DNA of 64,000 bases from Planomicrobium sp. CPCC 101110 (GCF_007859395.1 NZ_VOHD01000003.1:479028-543027), one strand, 5' to 3'. Numbered from the stretch's first letter, positions 16,826-25,885 are shown. Notes: generated by a model not told the origin, from the sequence alone. Numbers and translations are program-made.

Positions 16826-18934
16826 ATGAAACCAGTAATTGTGGCCGAAAAACCAAGCCAGGCCAAAGCATATGCGGATGCCTTCAAAACAACCAAGCGC
16901 GACGGCTATATAGAAATTGCCCCAAACCCGATTTTTCCGGAAGGGGCATACATCACCTGGGGAATTGGCCATCTCGTGGAGTTGAGGGAACCGAAAGCCT
17001 ATGATCCGAAATGGGCCAAGTGGTCGCTTGCTGCGCTGCCTATTTTGCCGGCGTCTTATCAGTTTCAAGTGGCGAGGGGGAAAGCCCAGCAATTTGGCGT
17101 CATCAAAAAACTTATCAAACAAACCGATACCGTGATCAATGCGTGTGACGTAGACCGGGAAGGTTCTAATATTTTTTACAGCATTTATTACCAGACGGGG
17201 GCAAAAGGAAAGACGATCAAGCGCCTGTGGATCAACTCGCTTGAAGTGGACGAAGTACGTAAGGGGTTTCAGGAACTGCGCGATAACCGGCAGGACCTTC
17301 TGCTGTACGAGGAAGCGAGAGCTCGCCAAATCAGCGACTGGCTGGTCGGCATGAATGGCTCGCGATTGTATTCGCTTTTGCTTCAGGCTAAAGGGATACG
17401 CGAAGTGTTTGCCATCGGCCGGGTGCAGACGCCGACGGTTTTTCTGATTTATCAGCGGGAAAAAGAAATTGAAGCATTTGTGCCTGAACCATTCTATGAA
17501 ATCGAAGGCATTTTTGACGCGGAAAAAGGCCGCTACAAGGGCAAAGCGAAGTTGAAGTCAAAAGAGCGGAAAGAAGCGGAGGAGCTGCTTTCCAAACACG
17601 GAATTTCCGGTAAAGCCGATGGCACAGTCACTTCAGTGAAAACGACCGAAAAGCGGACGCCCCCTCCTCAGCTGCATTCGCTGTCGACCTTGCAGGCAGC
17701 AGCGAATCGGAAGTGGAAATACAGCCCTTCCAAAGTGTTGTCGGTCATGCAAGGGCTATACGAAAAAAAGCTTGTCAGTTATCCAAGAACCGATGCGCAG
17801 CATATTACGACAAGCGAGTTCGCGTATTTGGCCAACCAAGTGGAAGCATATCAGCAATTGATCGGAAACCCTTTTCCGATTGCTTCAAAAGCGCCGAAAA
17901 AACGTTTTGTCGACAACGCGAAAGTACAGGAGCACTACGCCATCATCCCGACAAAAACCTTGCCGACAGCCAGAAAGCTCGAAAGCTTGGCCCGTGATGA
18001 GCGCAATCTGTATGAAGAAGTGCTGCGGACGACATTGGCGATGTTCCATAGGGATTACCGCTATGCGGAAACGAAAGTAACGACCAATGTGAATGGCTTG
18101 GAGTTTTTTACGACCGGCAAAACAGAGCTTGAGCAGGGCTGGAAAGAATTGTTCCCGGCTGCCCGGGATGCCAAGCAAGAACCGTCGCTTCCGGAACTCA
18201 GGGAACAAGAAGCGGTGAAAAGCGAAGTTGCGGTCAAGGAAGGCATGACAACACCGCCGAAACCGTATACGGAAGGCCAGCTGATCGCCATGATGAAAAC
18301 TTGCGGAAAGTTCGTTGACGATGTGGAAGATACCGAAATTCTAAAAGAAATTGAGGGACTCGGCACAGAGGCGACCCGGAGCGGCATTATCGAGACGATC
18401 AAACGGCATGAATACATTACCGTGAACAAAAACATCGTCTCCATTACCGGAAAAGGACGGATCTTGTGCCAGGCCATTGAAGGGAATTTGCTGTCGAGCC
18501 CGTCCATGACCGCAAAATGGGAAACCTATTTAAAGAAAATCGGCAATGGGGAAGGCTCATCAGAAGTGTTCCTTACGACCATCGGCAAGTTTATCCAAAA
18601 ATTACTGGATGAAGTACCAGCCCAGATGCAGAAGAACGGCTTGCCTGAAGAAATGGCGATGCCCGGATCAAAAGAGGAAATTGCGCTTTGCCCCACTTGC
18701 AAAAAAGGCATGATTGTCTCTAGCAAGGGCTATTACAACTGCACGGAGTACGCGAATGGCTGCAAGCAGTCGTTTCCCGCTGTCTTCTTGAAAAAGCGGC
18801 TGACCGCCAAACAAATCGAGTATTTGTGCACCAAAGGCAAGACACCGGTATTGAAAGGATTTGTCTCGAAAAATGGCAAAAAGTTCAATGCCAAGCTGTT
18901 GCTTGAAGAAGGAAAAATAAAAATGGAATTTTGA
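16826..18934 (+). CDS. topB: DNA topoisomerase III
   Basis: 702 residues. TOPRIM domain at the N-terminus (MKPVIVAEKPSQAKAYADAF, ACDVDREGSNIFY with the metal-binding DxD), then type IA core with the catalytic tyrosine in VSYPRTDAQHI, HYAIIPTKT and GLGTEATRSGIIETIKR. The C-terminus holds a four-cysteine segment (CPTCKKGM ... CTEYANGCKQSFPA) and a repeat-like tail, as in Bacillus TopB. It relaxes or decatenates DNA. ATG at 16826 has AAAGGA with suitable spacing; the upstream extension to 16766 is not needed. Confidence 0.95.
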   Translation: MKPVIVAEKPSQAKAYADAFKTTKRDGYIEIAPNPIFPEGAYITWGIGHLVELREPKAYDPKWAKWSLAALPILPASYQFQVARGKAQQFGVIKKLIKQTDTVINACDVDREGSNIFYSIYYQTGAKGKTIKRLWINSLEVDEVRKGFQELRDNRQDLLLYEEARARQISDWLVGMNGSRLYSLLLQAKGIREVFAIGRVQTPTVFLIYQREKEIEAFVPEPFYEIEGIFDAEKGRYKGKAKLKSKERKEAEELLSKHGISGKADGTVTSVKTTEKRTPPPQLHSLSTLQAAANRKWKYSPSKVLSVMQGLYEKKLVSYPRTDAQHITTSEFAYLANQVEAYQQLIGNPFPIASKAPKKRFVDNAKVQEHYAIIPTKTLPTARKLESLARDERNLYEEVLRTTLAMFHRDYRYAETKVTTNVNGLEFFTTGKTELEQGWKELFPAARDAKQEPSLPELREQEAVKSEVAVKEGMTTPPKPYTEGQLIAMMKTCGKFVDDVEDTEILKEIEGLGTEATRSGIIETIKRHEYITVNKNIVSITGKGRILCQAIEGNLLSSPSMTAKWETYLKKIGNGEGSSEVFLTTIGKFIQKLLDEVPAQMQKNGLPEEMAMPGSKEEIALCPTCKKGMIVSSKGYYNCTEYANGCKQSFPAVFLKKRLTAKQIEYLCTKGKTPVLKGFVSKNGKKFNAKLLLEEGKIKMEF

Positions 18935-18946
18935 TCAACGCTTACT

Positions 18947-18984
18947 AGCATCGGAGATTTTTCATCTCCGATGCTTATTTAATG
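18947..18984 (+). terminator. Intrinsic terminator of topB
   Basis: Stem AGCATCGGAGA / TCTCCGATGCT with a seven-base loop, followed by a short T-rich stretch. Confidence 0.75.
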
Positions 18985-19055
18985 AATCAAAAACCTTTTA
19001 TCCTCTATCTTTTCAGGGTATGGAAAAGAAAGTGAAATTTGAAAGGATGATTTTT

Positions 19056-19265
19056 GTGGAAACAATGACAATCTACGTAAAAGAAGCGACCGAAGAAAAG
19101 CCGCTGCAATTGCTGGAAGCCTTTTTGCTTGAAATGGAAGAAGTGGAGCGGGCATTGGTGGATATTGAAGAAGGGGAAGTCGCTATCACTTATGACCCGG
19201 CTCAAATATCGGCAGACCAGCTGACAAAACGAATTCAATTGGAAGGATTTCATCTTACTGAGTAA
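19056..19265 (+). CDS. Small HMA-like protein without metal-binding cysteines
   Basis: 69 residues. The pattern TIYVKEATEEKPLQLLEAFLLEMEEVERALVDIEEGEVAITYDPAQISADQLTKRIQLEGFHL follows the beta-alpha-beta-beta-alpha-beta order of CopZ-like heavy-metal-associated domains, but the CxxC is absent and the protein has no cysteine at all. It cannot bind copper in the usual way. GTG at 19056 has AAAGGA eight bases upstream; the ATG at 19068 is an alternative. Function unknown. Confidence 0.65.
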   Translation: METMTIYVKEATEEKPLQLLEAFLLEMEEVERALVDIEEGEVAITYDPAQISADQLTKRIQLEGFHLTE

Positions 19266-19427
19266 AGCAGGTACATATTCCTTTACTTCGCTAACCGAAG
19301 CAAGTATGCTTAAAGCACTTGGAAAACAATAGTGTTTCCATTTTGAAGATATTTCTTTGTTTGTCAGCGTAATTCTTTAACCCCCAATATAGATTGGTTC
19401 AATGTTACAGACGATAGAGCTGTAAAC

Positions 19428-19477
19428 AAAGCCGAAAAGAAGTTCTCCGATGTGAGAACTCTTTTCGGCTTTTTTTC
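19428..19477 (+). terminator. Strong intrinsic terminator
   Basis: Arms AAAGCCGAAAAG plus AGTTCTC pair with GAGAACT plus CTTTTCGGCTTT, giving a 19-bp stem with one bulge and a seven-T tract. It lies 160 bases after the HMA-like gene and just before the next frame. Confidence 0.8.
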
Positions 19478-19504
19478 TTGTGAAAAGGAAGGGCGATCAT
19501 TTAC

Positions 19505-19945
19505 ATGCGTTATTTTGTTGATCATAAACAAAAGCGGATCCATCAAAAATTATATGCCGGAGACCGTTGCGGCTTTACGGAAACCCCTGTTGAAAAGCGG
19601 GAGTTTACAGATTCCAGTGCCTATATTGAAAAGTTGGCGGCTCAAAAGTTATATGTGAAATGCGAATACTGCCGTTCCTTTCAAACTGTTATCAAATGAC
19701 TTGATATTTCTTTCGAGCGGCATCAGGAAAACAGAATTGCCTCCAACAAGGCGGAAGTTTTTCTGCTTCTTGAGGAATGCCAATCTTTCATGCCGGCGTT
19801 GCTTCAGTGCGAATTGCCGCTGCCAAGCGCCTATCGGCAACGGCAAGTTGAAAATCCGAATGGTGTCAGTTTGTATCTGGAATCTGTTGAACCGCCTTTG
19901 GATTTTGCGGAACGGCTTTCAACTGCATTTCAGGCCATTGATTGA
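19505..19945 (+). pseudogene. Hypothetical gene split by an in-frame TGA
   Basis: ATG at 19505, with GGAAGG upstream at long spacing, opens a 64-codon frame with CGF and CEYC cysteine pairs that ends at TGA 19697-19699. The same frame then stays open for 81 more codons to TGA 19943-19945, giving a normal-looking helical protein segment (KAEVFLLLEECQSFMPALLQ ... FAERLSTAFQAID), and a terminator follows 20 bases later. No ATG, GTG or TTG restarts translation in frame before 19790. The simplest reading is one gene of about 146 codons with a nonsense mutation; two separate genes or stop readthrough are less likely. Its 3' end overlaps the convergent MpsC-family gene. I do not recognise the family. 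Confidence 0.45.
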
Positions 19946-20492
19946 ACGGTCTTGATAAAACAAAGCGCCTGCCATGTTTGGCAGGCGTTTCTATTTTTTT
20001 CTCGGGTTCAAGCACCAAAAATGTTCGGTCATTCAGCCAATAAACCTCCGTGCTTCCAGGTTCTCTCTGGGCTTTGACACTGGCTTTATTCAATTCTTCC
20101 TGAAAGGCTTTTTCGTCAAAATTTGCCGGCCGGGCAAAAGATTCCGGGTTTGCTTCTTCATTTAAAACCACGATAATCATTCCGCTTTCGTGGATGAGGT
20201 TCCAGTCAGCATAAACTTCCTTTACATCACATTCTGCCAGTTCTGATAGTACGAGTTTAATCTCGGCTATCATTTCTTCCATAATCAAGTCGCTTATTTT
20301 ATAGACATGGTTTACTTCATTTCTTTTCAATAAAATCTTTTCAGTTGCTGTCAAGCATCCGCGAAGATGAATAGCGATAAAAGGGTAGATGATGCTTACG
20401 AAAATGGATGTAGGTCCTTTGCCGAAATGTTCGCGCATCAGCGTTGAAACAAATCCTCCAATTTCGGTTTGGATTGTTTTTTCTTGCGGCAT
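19866..20492 (-). CDS. Na-translocating system protein MpsC family (DUF2294)
   Basis: 208 residues. The N-terminal domain (GGFVSTLMREHFGKGPTSIFVSIIYPFIAIHLRGCLTATEKILLKR) is the DUF2294/MpsC signature. A second domain (ESGMIIVVLNEEANPESF ... EVYWLNDRTFLVLEPEKK) follows. MpsC belongs to a sodium/bicarbonate-translocating system in staphylococci; the mpsAB partners are not here. ATG at 20492 has GAGGAG nine bases upstream. The last 40 or so codons run through a hairpin and 80 bases into the opposite-strand frame, which suggests loss of the original stop. Confidence 0.8.
   Translation of the reverse strand: MPQEKTIQTEIGGFVSTLMREHFGKGPTSIFVSIIYPFIAIHLRGCLTATEKILLKRNEVNHVYKISDLIMEEMIAEIKLVLSELAECDVKEVYADWNLIHESGMIIVVLNEEANPESFARPANFDEKAFQEELNKASVKAQREPGSTEVYWLNDRTFLVLEPEKKIETPAKHGRRFVLSRPFNQWPEMQLKAVPQNPKAVQQIPDTN
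19962..19998 (+). terminator. Terminator lying inside the MpsC-family frame
   Basis: Stem CGCCTGCCA (19966-19974) / TGGCAGGCG (19979-19987) with loop TGTT and a downstream T tract at 19993-19999. It follows the plus-strand frame ending at 19945. On the minus strand it is read as codons of the DUF2294 gene. Confidence 0.75.
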
Positions 20493-20704
20493 TTGGGTGG
20501 GCTCCTCTGAATCGGAAGCGAGCTTCCTCTTCCGTTTAGCCTCAGTATACGCTTTAAATGGAGCAATAGGCAGGAGATGCAACTGAACGCTGGAATGTTT
20601 GAACCAAGCATAAGAGGGGTATTTTTTACCAAATGATATGGAAAAATTTCAGAATGGTAAAAATGCAAGTAAAAAAGCAGCAGAAAATAAGGGGGGAGGA
20701 ATTC

Positions 20705-21211
20705 ATGGCTATTACCAATGGCGGCTCAGTGGATCATGCAACAGCCAAAAACCGTGTTGTATACTCATCTTTCAATCTTTGGTCCGGCTTTCTGTTCGGT
20801 CTTGGATTTGCTGCTTTTGTTGATGAGAGCGTCTTTCATCAACTCTTGCATTGGCATCATTTCTACGATAAATCGACCACCGATGTCGGACTTGTTTCTG
20901 ATGGTATTTTTCACGCATTCAGTTGGTTTGCGACAGTAGGCTCCCTTTTTATGTATGCCAATCTTCGGCGCAGAAAAGGGCTATGGCCGAAAAGGTGGAT
21001 TGGCGGAGCTTTTTTAGGTGCCGGTTCCTTTCAACTGTATGATGGCCTCATCCAGCATAAAGTGATGAAGTTGCATCAAATCCGTTATGAGGTGGACCTT
21101 TTTATGTACGATGTGGTCTGGAACGCAAGTGCGCTTATTTTAATGGCGGTTGGCGTCATTTTAGTGCTGCAGACGCGCAGGACATCCACTAAGGCAAAAG
21201 CGGAGCGGTGA
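20705..21211 (+). CDS. DUF2243 membrane protein
   Basis: 168 residues with four predicted helices. The family pattern is clear: GFLFGLGFAAFVDESVFHQLLHWHHFYD, SDGIFHAFSWFATVGSLFMY, GGAFLGAGSFQLYDGLIQHKVMKLHQIR. The several conserved histidines (HQLLHWHHF, HAF, QHK, HQIR) suggest metal or heme binding. GGGGGGAGG precedes ATG at 20705. It lies seven bases before the CtaG-family gene, a pairing known in several Bacillales, so it may help terminal oxidase assembly. Confidence 0.87.
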   Translation: MAITNGGSVDHATAKNRVVYSSFNLWSGFLFGLGFAAFVDESVFHQLLHWHHFYDKSTTDVGLVSDGIFHAFSWFATVGSLFMYANLRRRKGLWPKRWIGGAFLGAGSFQLYDGLIQHKVMKLHQIRYEVDLFMYDVVWNASALILMAVGVILVLQTRRTSTKAKAER

Positions 21212-21218
21212 GGAAAAC

Positions 21219-22004
21219 ATGCAGCATTCGGCACATACCGAGCAATTGGCAATTGAACCTTTGTATATGACAATGATGCTGATTGGAGTTCTGCTTTATA
21301 TTGCGGCAGTTCTTCGGTCCAACAAAAAGCTCCGGCCTTGGCCATGGCATCGTACAGTTTTCTGGTGTGCCGGGATTATAAGCATAGCTCTATCCTTAGA
21401 AGGCCCTTTGGCAGTGCAATCGCATATAAATTTCATCGCCCATATGGCTGGGCATTTACTGCTGGGTATGCTGGCGCCGCTCCTCATTGCGCTTGCCGCT
21501 CCCATGACACTGGTTTTTAGGATATTGAGCATTCCTTCCGCAAGACGCCTGACGCGTCTTTTGAAAAGCCGTCCATTTTTTCTGCTCAGCCATCCCGTAA
21601 CGGCTGCACTCCTCAATATCGGAGGGCTTTACGTTCTTTATACTACGGACTTCTATATGGCCATGCACCATAATCTGTTCCTGGAGATGCTTGTTCATGT
21701 GCATATCTTTTTAGCCGGATATTTGTTTACAGTGTCCATCATTTACATCGATCCCATAGCACACCGGTTCAGCTTTATATATCGGGCTATCGTGCTTATG
21801 CTGGCGCTGGCTGCCCACGGTATTTTGGCGAAATACATTTATGCCCACCCTCCAACCGGCGTACCAAGAGAAGAGGCAGAGGCAGGCGGTATGCTGATGT
21901 ATTACGGAGGCGACGCCATCGATTTGATATTGATCACCATACTTTGTTATCACTGGTATAGAACATCGCGGCCGCGCATGGCGGGAGCGGGGGAGATCAA
22001 GTGA
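21219..22004 (+). CDS. Cytochrome c oxidase assembly protein, CtaG family (caa3 type)
   Basis: 261 residues with about seven membrane helices. Characteristic segments: SLEGPLAVQSHINFIAHMAGHLLLGMLAPLLIALAAPMTL, HNLFLEMLVHVHIFLAGYLFTVSIIYIDP and GDAIDLILITILCYHWYR. In B. subtilis CtaG is needed for active caa3 oxidase. The cta operon itself is not here, so this is a stand-alone copy with DUF2243. The start has GAGG five bases upstream. Confidence 0.87.
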   Translation: MQHSAHTEQLAIEPLYMTMMLIGVLLYIAAVLRSNKKLRPWPWHRTVFWCAGIISIALSLEGPLAVQSHINFIAHMAGHLLLGMLAPLLIALAAPMTLVFRILSIPSARRLTRLLKSRPFFLLSHPVTAALLNIGGLYVLYTTDFYMAMHHNLFLEMLVHVHIFLAGYLFTVSIIYIDPIAHRFSFIYRAIVLMLALAAHGILAKYIYAHPPTGVPREEAEAGGMLMYYGGDAIDLILITILCYHWYRTSRPRMAGAGEIK

Positions 22005-22006
22005 AC

Positions 22007-22053
22007 CGAAAGGCCGCCTTCAAGTCTTTTGACGTTGAAAACGGCCTCTTTTT
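22007..22053. terminator. Probable terminator between ctaG-like gene and pcm
   Basis: AAAGGCCG (left) can pair with CGGCCTCTTT (right) around a 30-base loop with partial internal pairing, followed by T residues. Stem is imperfect. Confidence 0.5.
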
Positions 22054-22058
22054 GCTTG

Positions 22059-22640
22059 CTATTCGTATTTTCCTTTCAAACGGACAAAGATCACTTTGTT
22101 GAGTACGATGGAAGAAACTTCCCCATGTCCATTTTTTGCAATCAGCCGCAATTCCTGTGCCAACGGGCCGCCGACAGGAATGATCATTTTCCCGTTATTG
22201 GCCAGCTGCCCGACCAGTTCCGATGGAACTTCCGAGGCTGCGGCGGTCACCATGATCCGGTCATATGGCGCGTGTTCCCGCCAGCCTAGACTGCCATCTC
22301 CCAAATGAAACATGATGTTGGCAAAACCGGATTCTGCTAGCCTTTCTTTAGCCCTGAAGTGCAAAGCTTCAATTCGTTCAACAGTATATACCGTCTTAGA
22401 AAATTCAGCAAGCAATGCTGTCTGAAAACCGGATCCGGTCCCAATTTCAAGCACTTTGGAATCAGGCTGTAAATCCAAAGCCACTGTCATTTCCAAAACA
22501 AGGGAAGGCTGGGATATTGTCTGCTCATAGCCGATGGGAAGTGCTTCATCCAAACCAGCGAATTCCTTGTTGACGTCCATAAAAAAACTTCGATCCATTT
22601 TCTCGAAATAGTCAGTGATCTCTTTTCTTCGGCTATTCAT
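22059..22640 (-). CDS. pcm: Protein-L-isoaspartate O-methyltransferase
   Basis: 193 residues. SAM-binding motif I is VLEIGTGSGFQTALLAEF, motif II is YDRIMVTAAASEVP, and AKERLAESGFANIMFHLGDGSLG fits motif post I. The N-terminal ALPIGYEQTISQPSLVLEM is the substrate region (QTIS.P). The enzyme methylates isoaspartyl residues in aged proteins for repair. It lies 80 bases downstream of nothing on its strand, so it is probably monocistronic. Confidence 0.9.
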   Translation of the reverse strand: MNSRRKEITDYFEKMDRSFFMDVNKEFAGLDEALPIGYEQTISQPSLVLEMTVALDLQPDSKVLEIGTGSGFQTALLAEFSKTVYTVERIEALHFRAKERLAESGFANIMFHLGDGSLGWREHAPYDRIMVTAAASEVPSELVGQLANNGKMIIPVGGPLAQELRLIAKNGHGEVSSIVLNKVIFVRLKGKYE

Positions 22641-22720
22641 GGCGATTCCCCGCTTTCTTCAGTTTAGGGTCTGAACATGAATGTTTATGGAGTGTTTGGC
22701 TTTTTGAAGAACATTGATGC

Positions 22721-24157
22721 TTACATTTTTTTCGATTGGGCAATGGCTTCGACTAACCGGTCAATGGCAGGGACGGTCGGTGTTATGAAATCCTGTGTAA
22801 GAAAAGTGAATATCAGCCATTCCCCGTCTTTTGTTTTCGCATAGCCGGAAAGGGAACTGACTCCAGTCAGCGTTCCGGTTTTCGCCGCCGCGTTCTTTTG
22901 GGCGGCTCCGGTTTTAAATCGCTTCCTAAGCGTTCCTCCGGCCAGGCGGCCAGGAGCTCCTGCCAGAGGCAGCCCATTTGAAAAATGCGGGAACCATGGC
23001 CGAAAACGTACGGAATAAAGCAGCTTGGTCAATTCTGAAGCTGTAACTTTATTGGTGTGGGACATGCCGGAAGCGTCTTCAAATATCCACCGGCTCTCAT
23101 CAAGGCCAAGGCTGGAAAGAAATTCGCGCATAACGCGAAGGCCGGAATTCCAGCTGCCATCTTCATAGACTGCCTTTCCCATTTCTTTTGCTAATACTTC
23201 GGCATGTGAATTGTTGCTTAGTTTCAAGAACGGCACAAGCAACTTCTGGAGCGGCATGGATTTTTTCGAGACCAGCAGCTGGGCAGTTTCAGGAACTTTG
23301 CCGTCAAGTGTGTTTGAGGTCCCGGAAAACGTGATGCCGCTTTCAGCTAAAGCGAGCTGGAAATTATATATGGCATACGCGGTCGGGTCGGGAACGGAAA
23401 TCCAATCTTTTGTTCCCGAGCTTCCAAGCGGCGCATTTCCGGTGATGATGATTTTGTTGGTGCCGGCTTTTCGTTCGATCAGCAGCGTGTTTGCTTTATT
23501 TTTTGATACGGTTACGGCCCGGTTGTCCACTTCCATAAACGCGGATCCGGCTGCCAGCATCACTTTTACAGGGCGGCCGATACGGGAAGGTTTCACATCC
23601 ACTTTTATAGAACCGGTATCAAAATCAGCATTCGGCGAGAGATTTAACGCAGAGATGCGGGCTGCATAGTAATAGGATTCGTCTTCTTGTGATATTCCAG
23701 GTGATAAGCGGGCAGCGTCAAACCATGTATCATCTCCGACAAGGTCGCCGTCCACTTTTCTTATGCCGCGCTTTGACAAGCTTGCCGCGAAATCGTCCAA
23801 ATCCGATTTTCGCAAGGTTGGATCGCCTTGTCCACGCAGGTAAAGGTTCCCCTTCAAAATCCCTTGATCGATGGTGCCATCCATCAAGACGGCGGTGGAA
23901 AACCGATGGTCCGCCCCAAGGGTTTCTAAAGCTGCGGCGGCAGTTAAGATTTTTAAGGAAGAGGCAGGGGTTATGCCGTAATCCGCGTTTTTCGCGTAAA
24001 GCAGTTCACCGGTTTCCGCATGCCGGACCGCAAGGCCGCAAACCGAATTGGATAGGTGGCTGCCGTATGTGATTTTATCGATTTCATGCTGTAAAGACTC
24101 ATAGCCGAACGCGGCGGCAATTGTCTTATTGTTTGCTGTTGCAGTTGAGTTTTCCAT
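22721..24157 (-). CDS. Peptidase S13, D-Ala-D-Ala carboxypeptidase/PBP4-like
   Basis: 478 residues with all three penicillin-binding motifs: SSLK in TPASSLKILTAAAAL (about residue 67), SNN in LKLSNNSHAEVLAKEMG, and KTG in AAAKTGTLTGVSSLSGYA. The long insert between SxxK and SxN is typical of the DacB/PBP4 class, which trims peptidoglycan stem peptides. Unlike relatives, no signal peptide is visible: the first in-frame start is preceded directly by TGA, and the N-terminus is hydrophilic. Either export depends on an unseen signal or the 5' end has been altered. The ribosome binding site is weak. Confidence 0.83.
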   Translation of the reverse strand: MENSTATANNKTIAAAFGYESLQHEIDKITYGSHLSNSVCGLAVRHAETGELLYAKNADYGITPASSLKILTAAAALETLGADHRFSTAVLMDGTIDQGILKGNLYLRGQGDPTLRKSDLDDFAASLSKRGIRKVDGDLVGDDTWFDAARLSPGISQEDESYYYAARISALNLSPNADFDTGSIKVDVKPSRIGRPVKVMLAAGSAFMEVDNRAVTVSKNKANTLLIERKAGTNKIIITGNAPLGSSGTKDWISVPDPTAYAIYNFQLALAESGITFSGTSNTLDGKVPETAQLLVSKKSMPLQKLLVPFLKLSNNSHAEVLAKEMGKAVYEDGSWNSGLRVMREFLSSLGLDESRWIFEDASGMSHTNKVTASELTKLLYSVRFRPWFPHFSNGLPLAGAPGRLAGGTLRKRFKTGAAQKNAAAKTGTLTGVSSLSGYAKTKDGEWLIFTFLTQDFITPTVPAIDRLVEAIAQSKKM

Positions 24158-24335
24158 CCCAGATCAGTCCCATCTTGATATATCGGAAGAGCCGAAAATT
24201 GTTATTGTCCTTAAAATTCATTTTACCATTAAACTGTCAGAAAATATCGCCTTTTCTTTAGGCATCTCCAGTATTTTATAGGGTTTCCGGATAGATTTAT
24301 AATATATGCAACAGCAGGCAGAGGAGTGTGCGCAG

Positions 24336-25016
24336 ATGGAACAAGAACAAATCACCATCCAGGAAATTGAACGCGGATTCGAAAAAAAGGCTGAAGAATA
24401 TGAGACAGCTACGTTTGGCATGGGCTGTTTTTGGGGGCCGGAGGCGCGATTCGGCGCCTTGCGGGGAGTCATACGGACTCGTGTCGGTTTTGCTGGAGGC
24501 ACACTTACGAGCCCCACTTACCGGAATATGGGCGACCATACAGAAACAGTGGAAATAGACTTTGATCCGGCTATATTGAATTTCGAAGATGTCCTCCTGC
24601 ATTTTTGGAGAAATCATTATCCGAACCGGGATAATTATAAAGGGCGGCAGTATATATCACTGCTCCGCTATCACAACGGCAAGCAAGAACAAGTGGCCAA
24701 TAAGGTGAAAGCCCAAATGGAAAAAGAATTGGGTGAAGCAATTGAAACAGACATAGCCCCTTTTACCGGATTCACCCTTGCAGAAGAACGCCATCAAAAG
24801 TATTACTTGAAGCGGTATCCTAAAGCTTTGGATCAACTGGAAAATTTGTATCCGACGCCTGACCTGCTTTTGAATTCCACTTTTGCTGCCAGGATGAACG
24901 GTTTTGTCAAAGGCTATGGCACGAGAGAAGAACTGAAGCATGAAATAGCGGGCTGGCCGATCGAAGAAGAACATCGGCAGTTTATGATAGCTCTCCTGTT
25001 TCAATTGAAATGGTGA
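24336..25016 (+). CDS. msrA: Peptide methionine (S)-S-oxide reductase
   Basis: 226 residues. The MsrA core starts with ATFGMGCFWGPEARF, where the cysteine is catalytic, followed by GFAGGTLTSPTYRNMGDHTETVEIDFDP and FWRNHYPNRDNYKGRQYISLLRY. It reduces the S-epimer of methionine sulfoxide in oxidised proteins. An N-terminal helical extension and a C-terminal extension (about residues 170-226) make it longer than the usual 170-residue enzyme. ATG at 24336 has GAGGAG nine bases upstream. Confidence 0.9.
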   Translation: MEQEQITIQEIERGFEKKAEEYETATFGMGCFWGPEARFGALRGVIRTRVGFAGGTLTSPTYRNMGDHTETVEIDFDPAILNFEDVLLHFWRNHYPNRDNYKGRQYISLLRYHNGKQEQVANKVKAQMEKELGEAIETDIAPFTGFTLAEERHQKYYLKRYPKALDQLENLYPTPDLLLNSTFAARMNGFVKGYGTREELKHEIAGWPIEEEHRQFMIALLFQLKW

Positions 25017-25112
25017 GGGCCAGCCTTTCTCATTCGGAAACTCCGTGAATGCAGACGGAATTTCGGGGTAAACTGTTAAGGGATATTGCAGTAAAGTCAG
25101 GGGGAGTACAGC

Positions 25113-25808
25113 ATGGGATTTATACCAGAAGATTATATGGACATCACCGTTCGCTTGTTGTTGACCGCAGCATTAAGCGGCTTGATCGGAATTGAACGAG
25201 AGTCCAAAAAACAAGCTGCTGGGCTTCGGACCCATGTTCTAGTGGGAACAGGCGCTTGTCTGATGATGATTTTGTCAGTTACAGGATTTGATTCATTTTT
25301 GAATATGGACAATGATGCAATCCGGTTTGATCCAGGGCGGATTCCTTCTTATGTCATAAGCGGAATCGGTTTTTTAGGGGCAGGAACTATCATCGTCCAA
25401 AGAGGTTCGGTAAAAGGGCTGACGACTGCGGCATCTATTTGGGTGGCTGCGGGTATTGGTTTAGTCGTAGGCATCGATATGTATTTTGTTGCAATTTTAA
25501 CTACGCTTATTGTGCTGGTAACGCTGCACTTGCTGGAGAAGCTGGAACGAAAATTCTTGGCAATCGGCAATCATAAAGTTATTGTTGTAATTGTGGAAGA
25601 TCAAAAAGACAGTTTCGCAACTATCAACCAAATTTTCGAGGAATGCCAGCTTGAAATTCTGGAATTTGAAATTGACAATGAAGAAGTCTACACTGAAAAA
25701 AACAAGTCGAAATTCATTTTTACGGTAAAAGGAGGCAATGTGAAAAAGGAAACTGAATTAGTCAAAAAGCTATGGAACTTCAATGCCGTTTGTAAAGTCA
25801 TCCTTTAA
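25113..25808 (+). CDS. MgtC/SapB family membrane protein
   Basis: 231 residues. Signature LLTAALSGLIGIERESKKQAAGLRTHVLVGTGACLMMILS and SGIGFLGAGTIIVQRGSVKGLTTAASIWVAAGIG with four to five helices, then a C-terminal ACT-like cytoplasmic domain (HKVIVVIVEDQKDSFATINQIFEE). MgtC proteins affect magnesium homeostasis and virulence in other bacteria; the B. subtilis relative is of unsettled function. GGGGGAG precedes the ATG. Confidence 0.9.
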   Translation: MGFIPEDYMDITVRLLLTAALSGLIGIERESKKQAAGLRTHVLVGTGACLMMILSVTGFDSFLNMDNDAIRFDPGRIPSYVISGIGFLGAGTIIVQRGSVKGLTTAASIWVAAGIGLVVGIDMYFVAILTTLIVLVTLHLLEKLERKFLAIGNHKVIVVIVEDQKDSFATINQIFEECQLEILEFEIDNEEVYTEKNKSKFIFTVKGGNVKKETELVKKLWNFNAVCKVIL

Positions 25809-25849
25809 ACACTTCCGGCTTTTGCCGATGCAATCATATTGCTTGTACC

Positions 25850-25885
25850 GCGAAGGGGCAGCTGAGCTGCCCGCTTCTTTTTTGT
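25850..25885 (+). terminator. Intrinsic terminator after MgtC gene
   Basis: GGGGCAGCT / AGCTGCCC stem with an outer GAAG / CTTC pair and a six-T tract. Confidence 0.75.
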
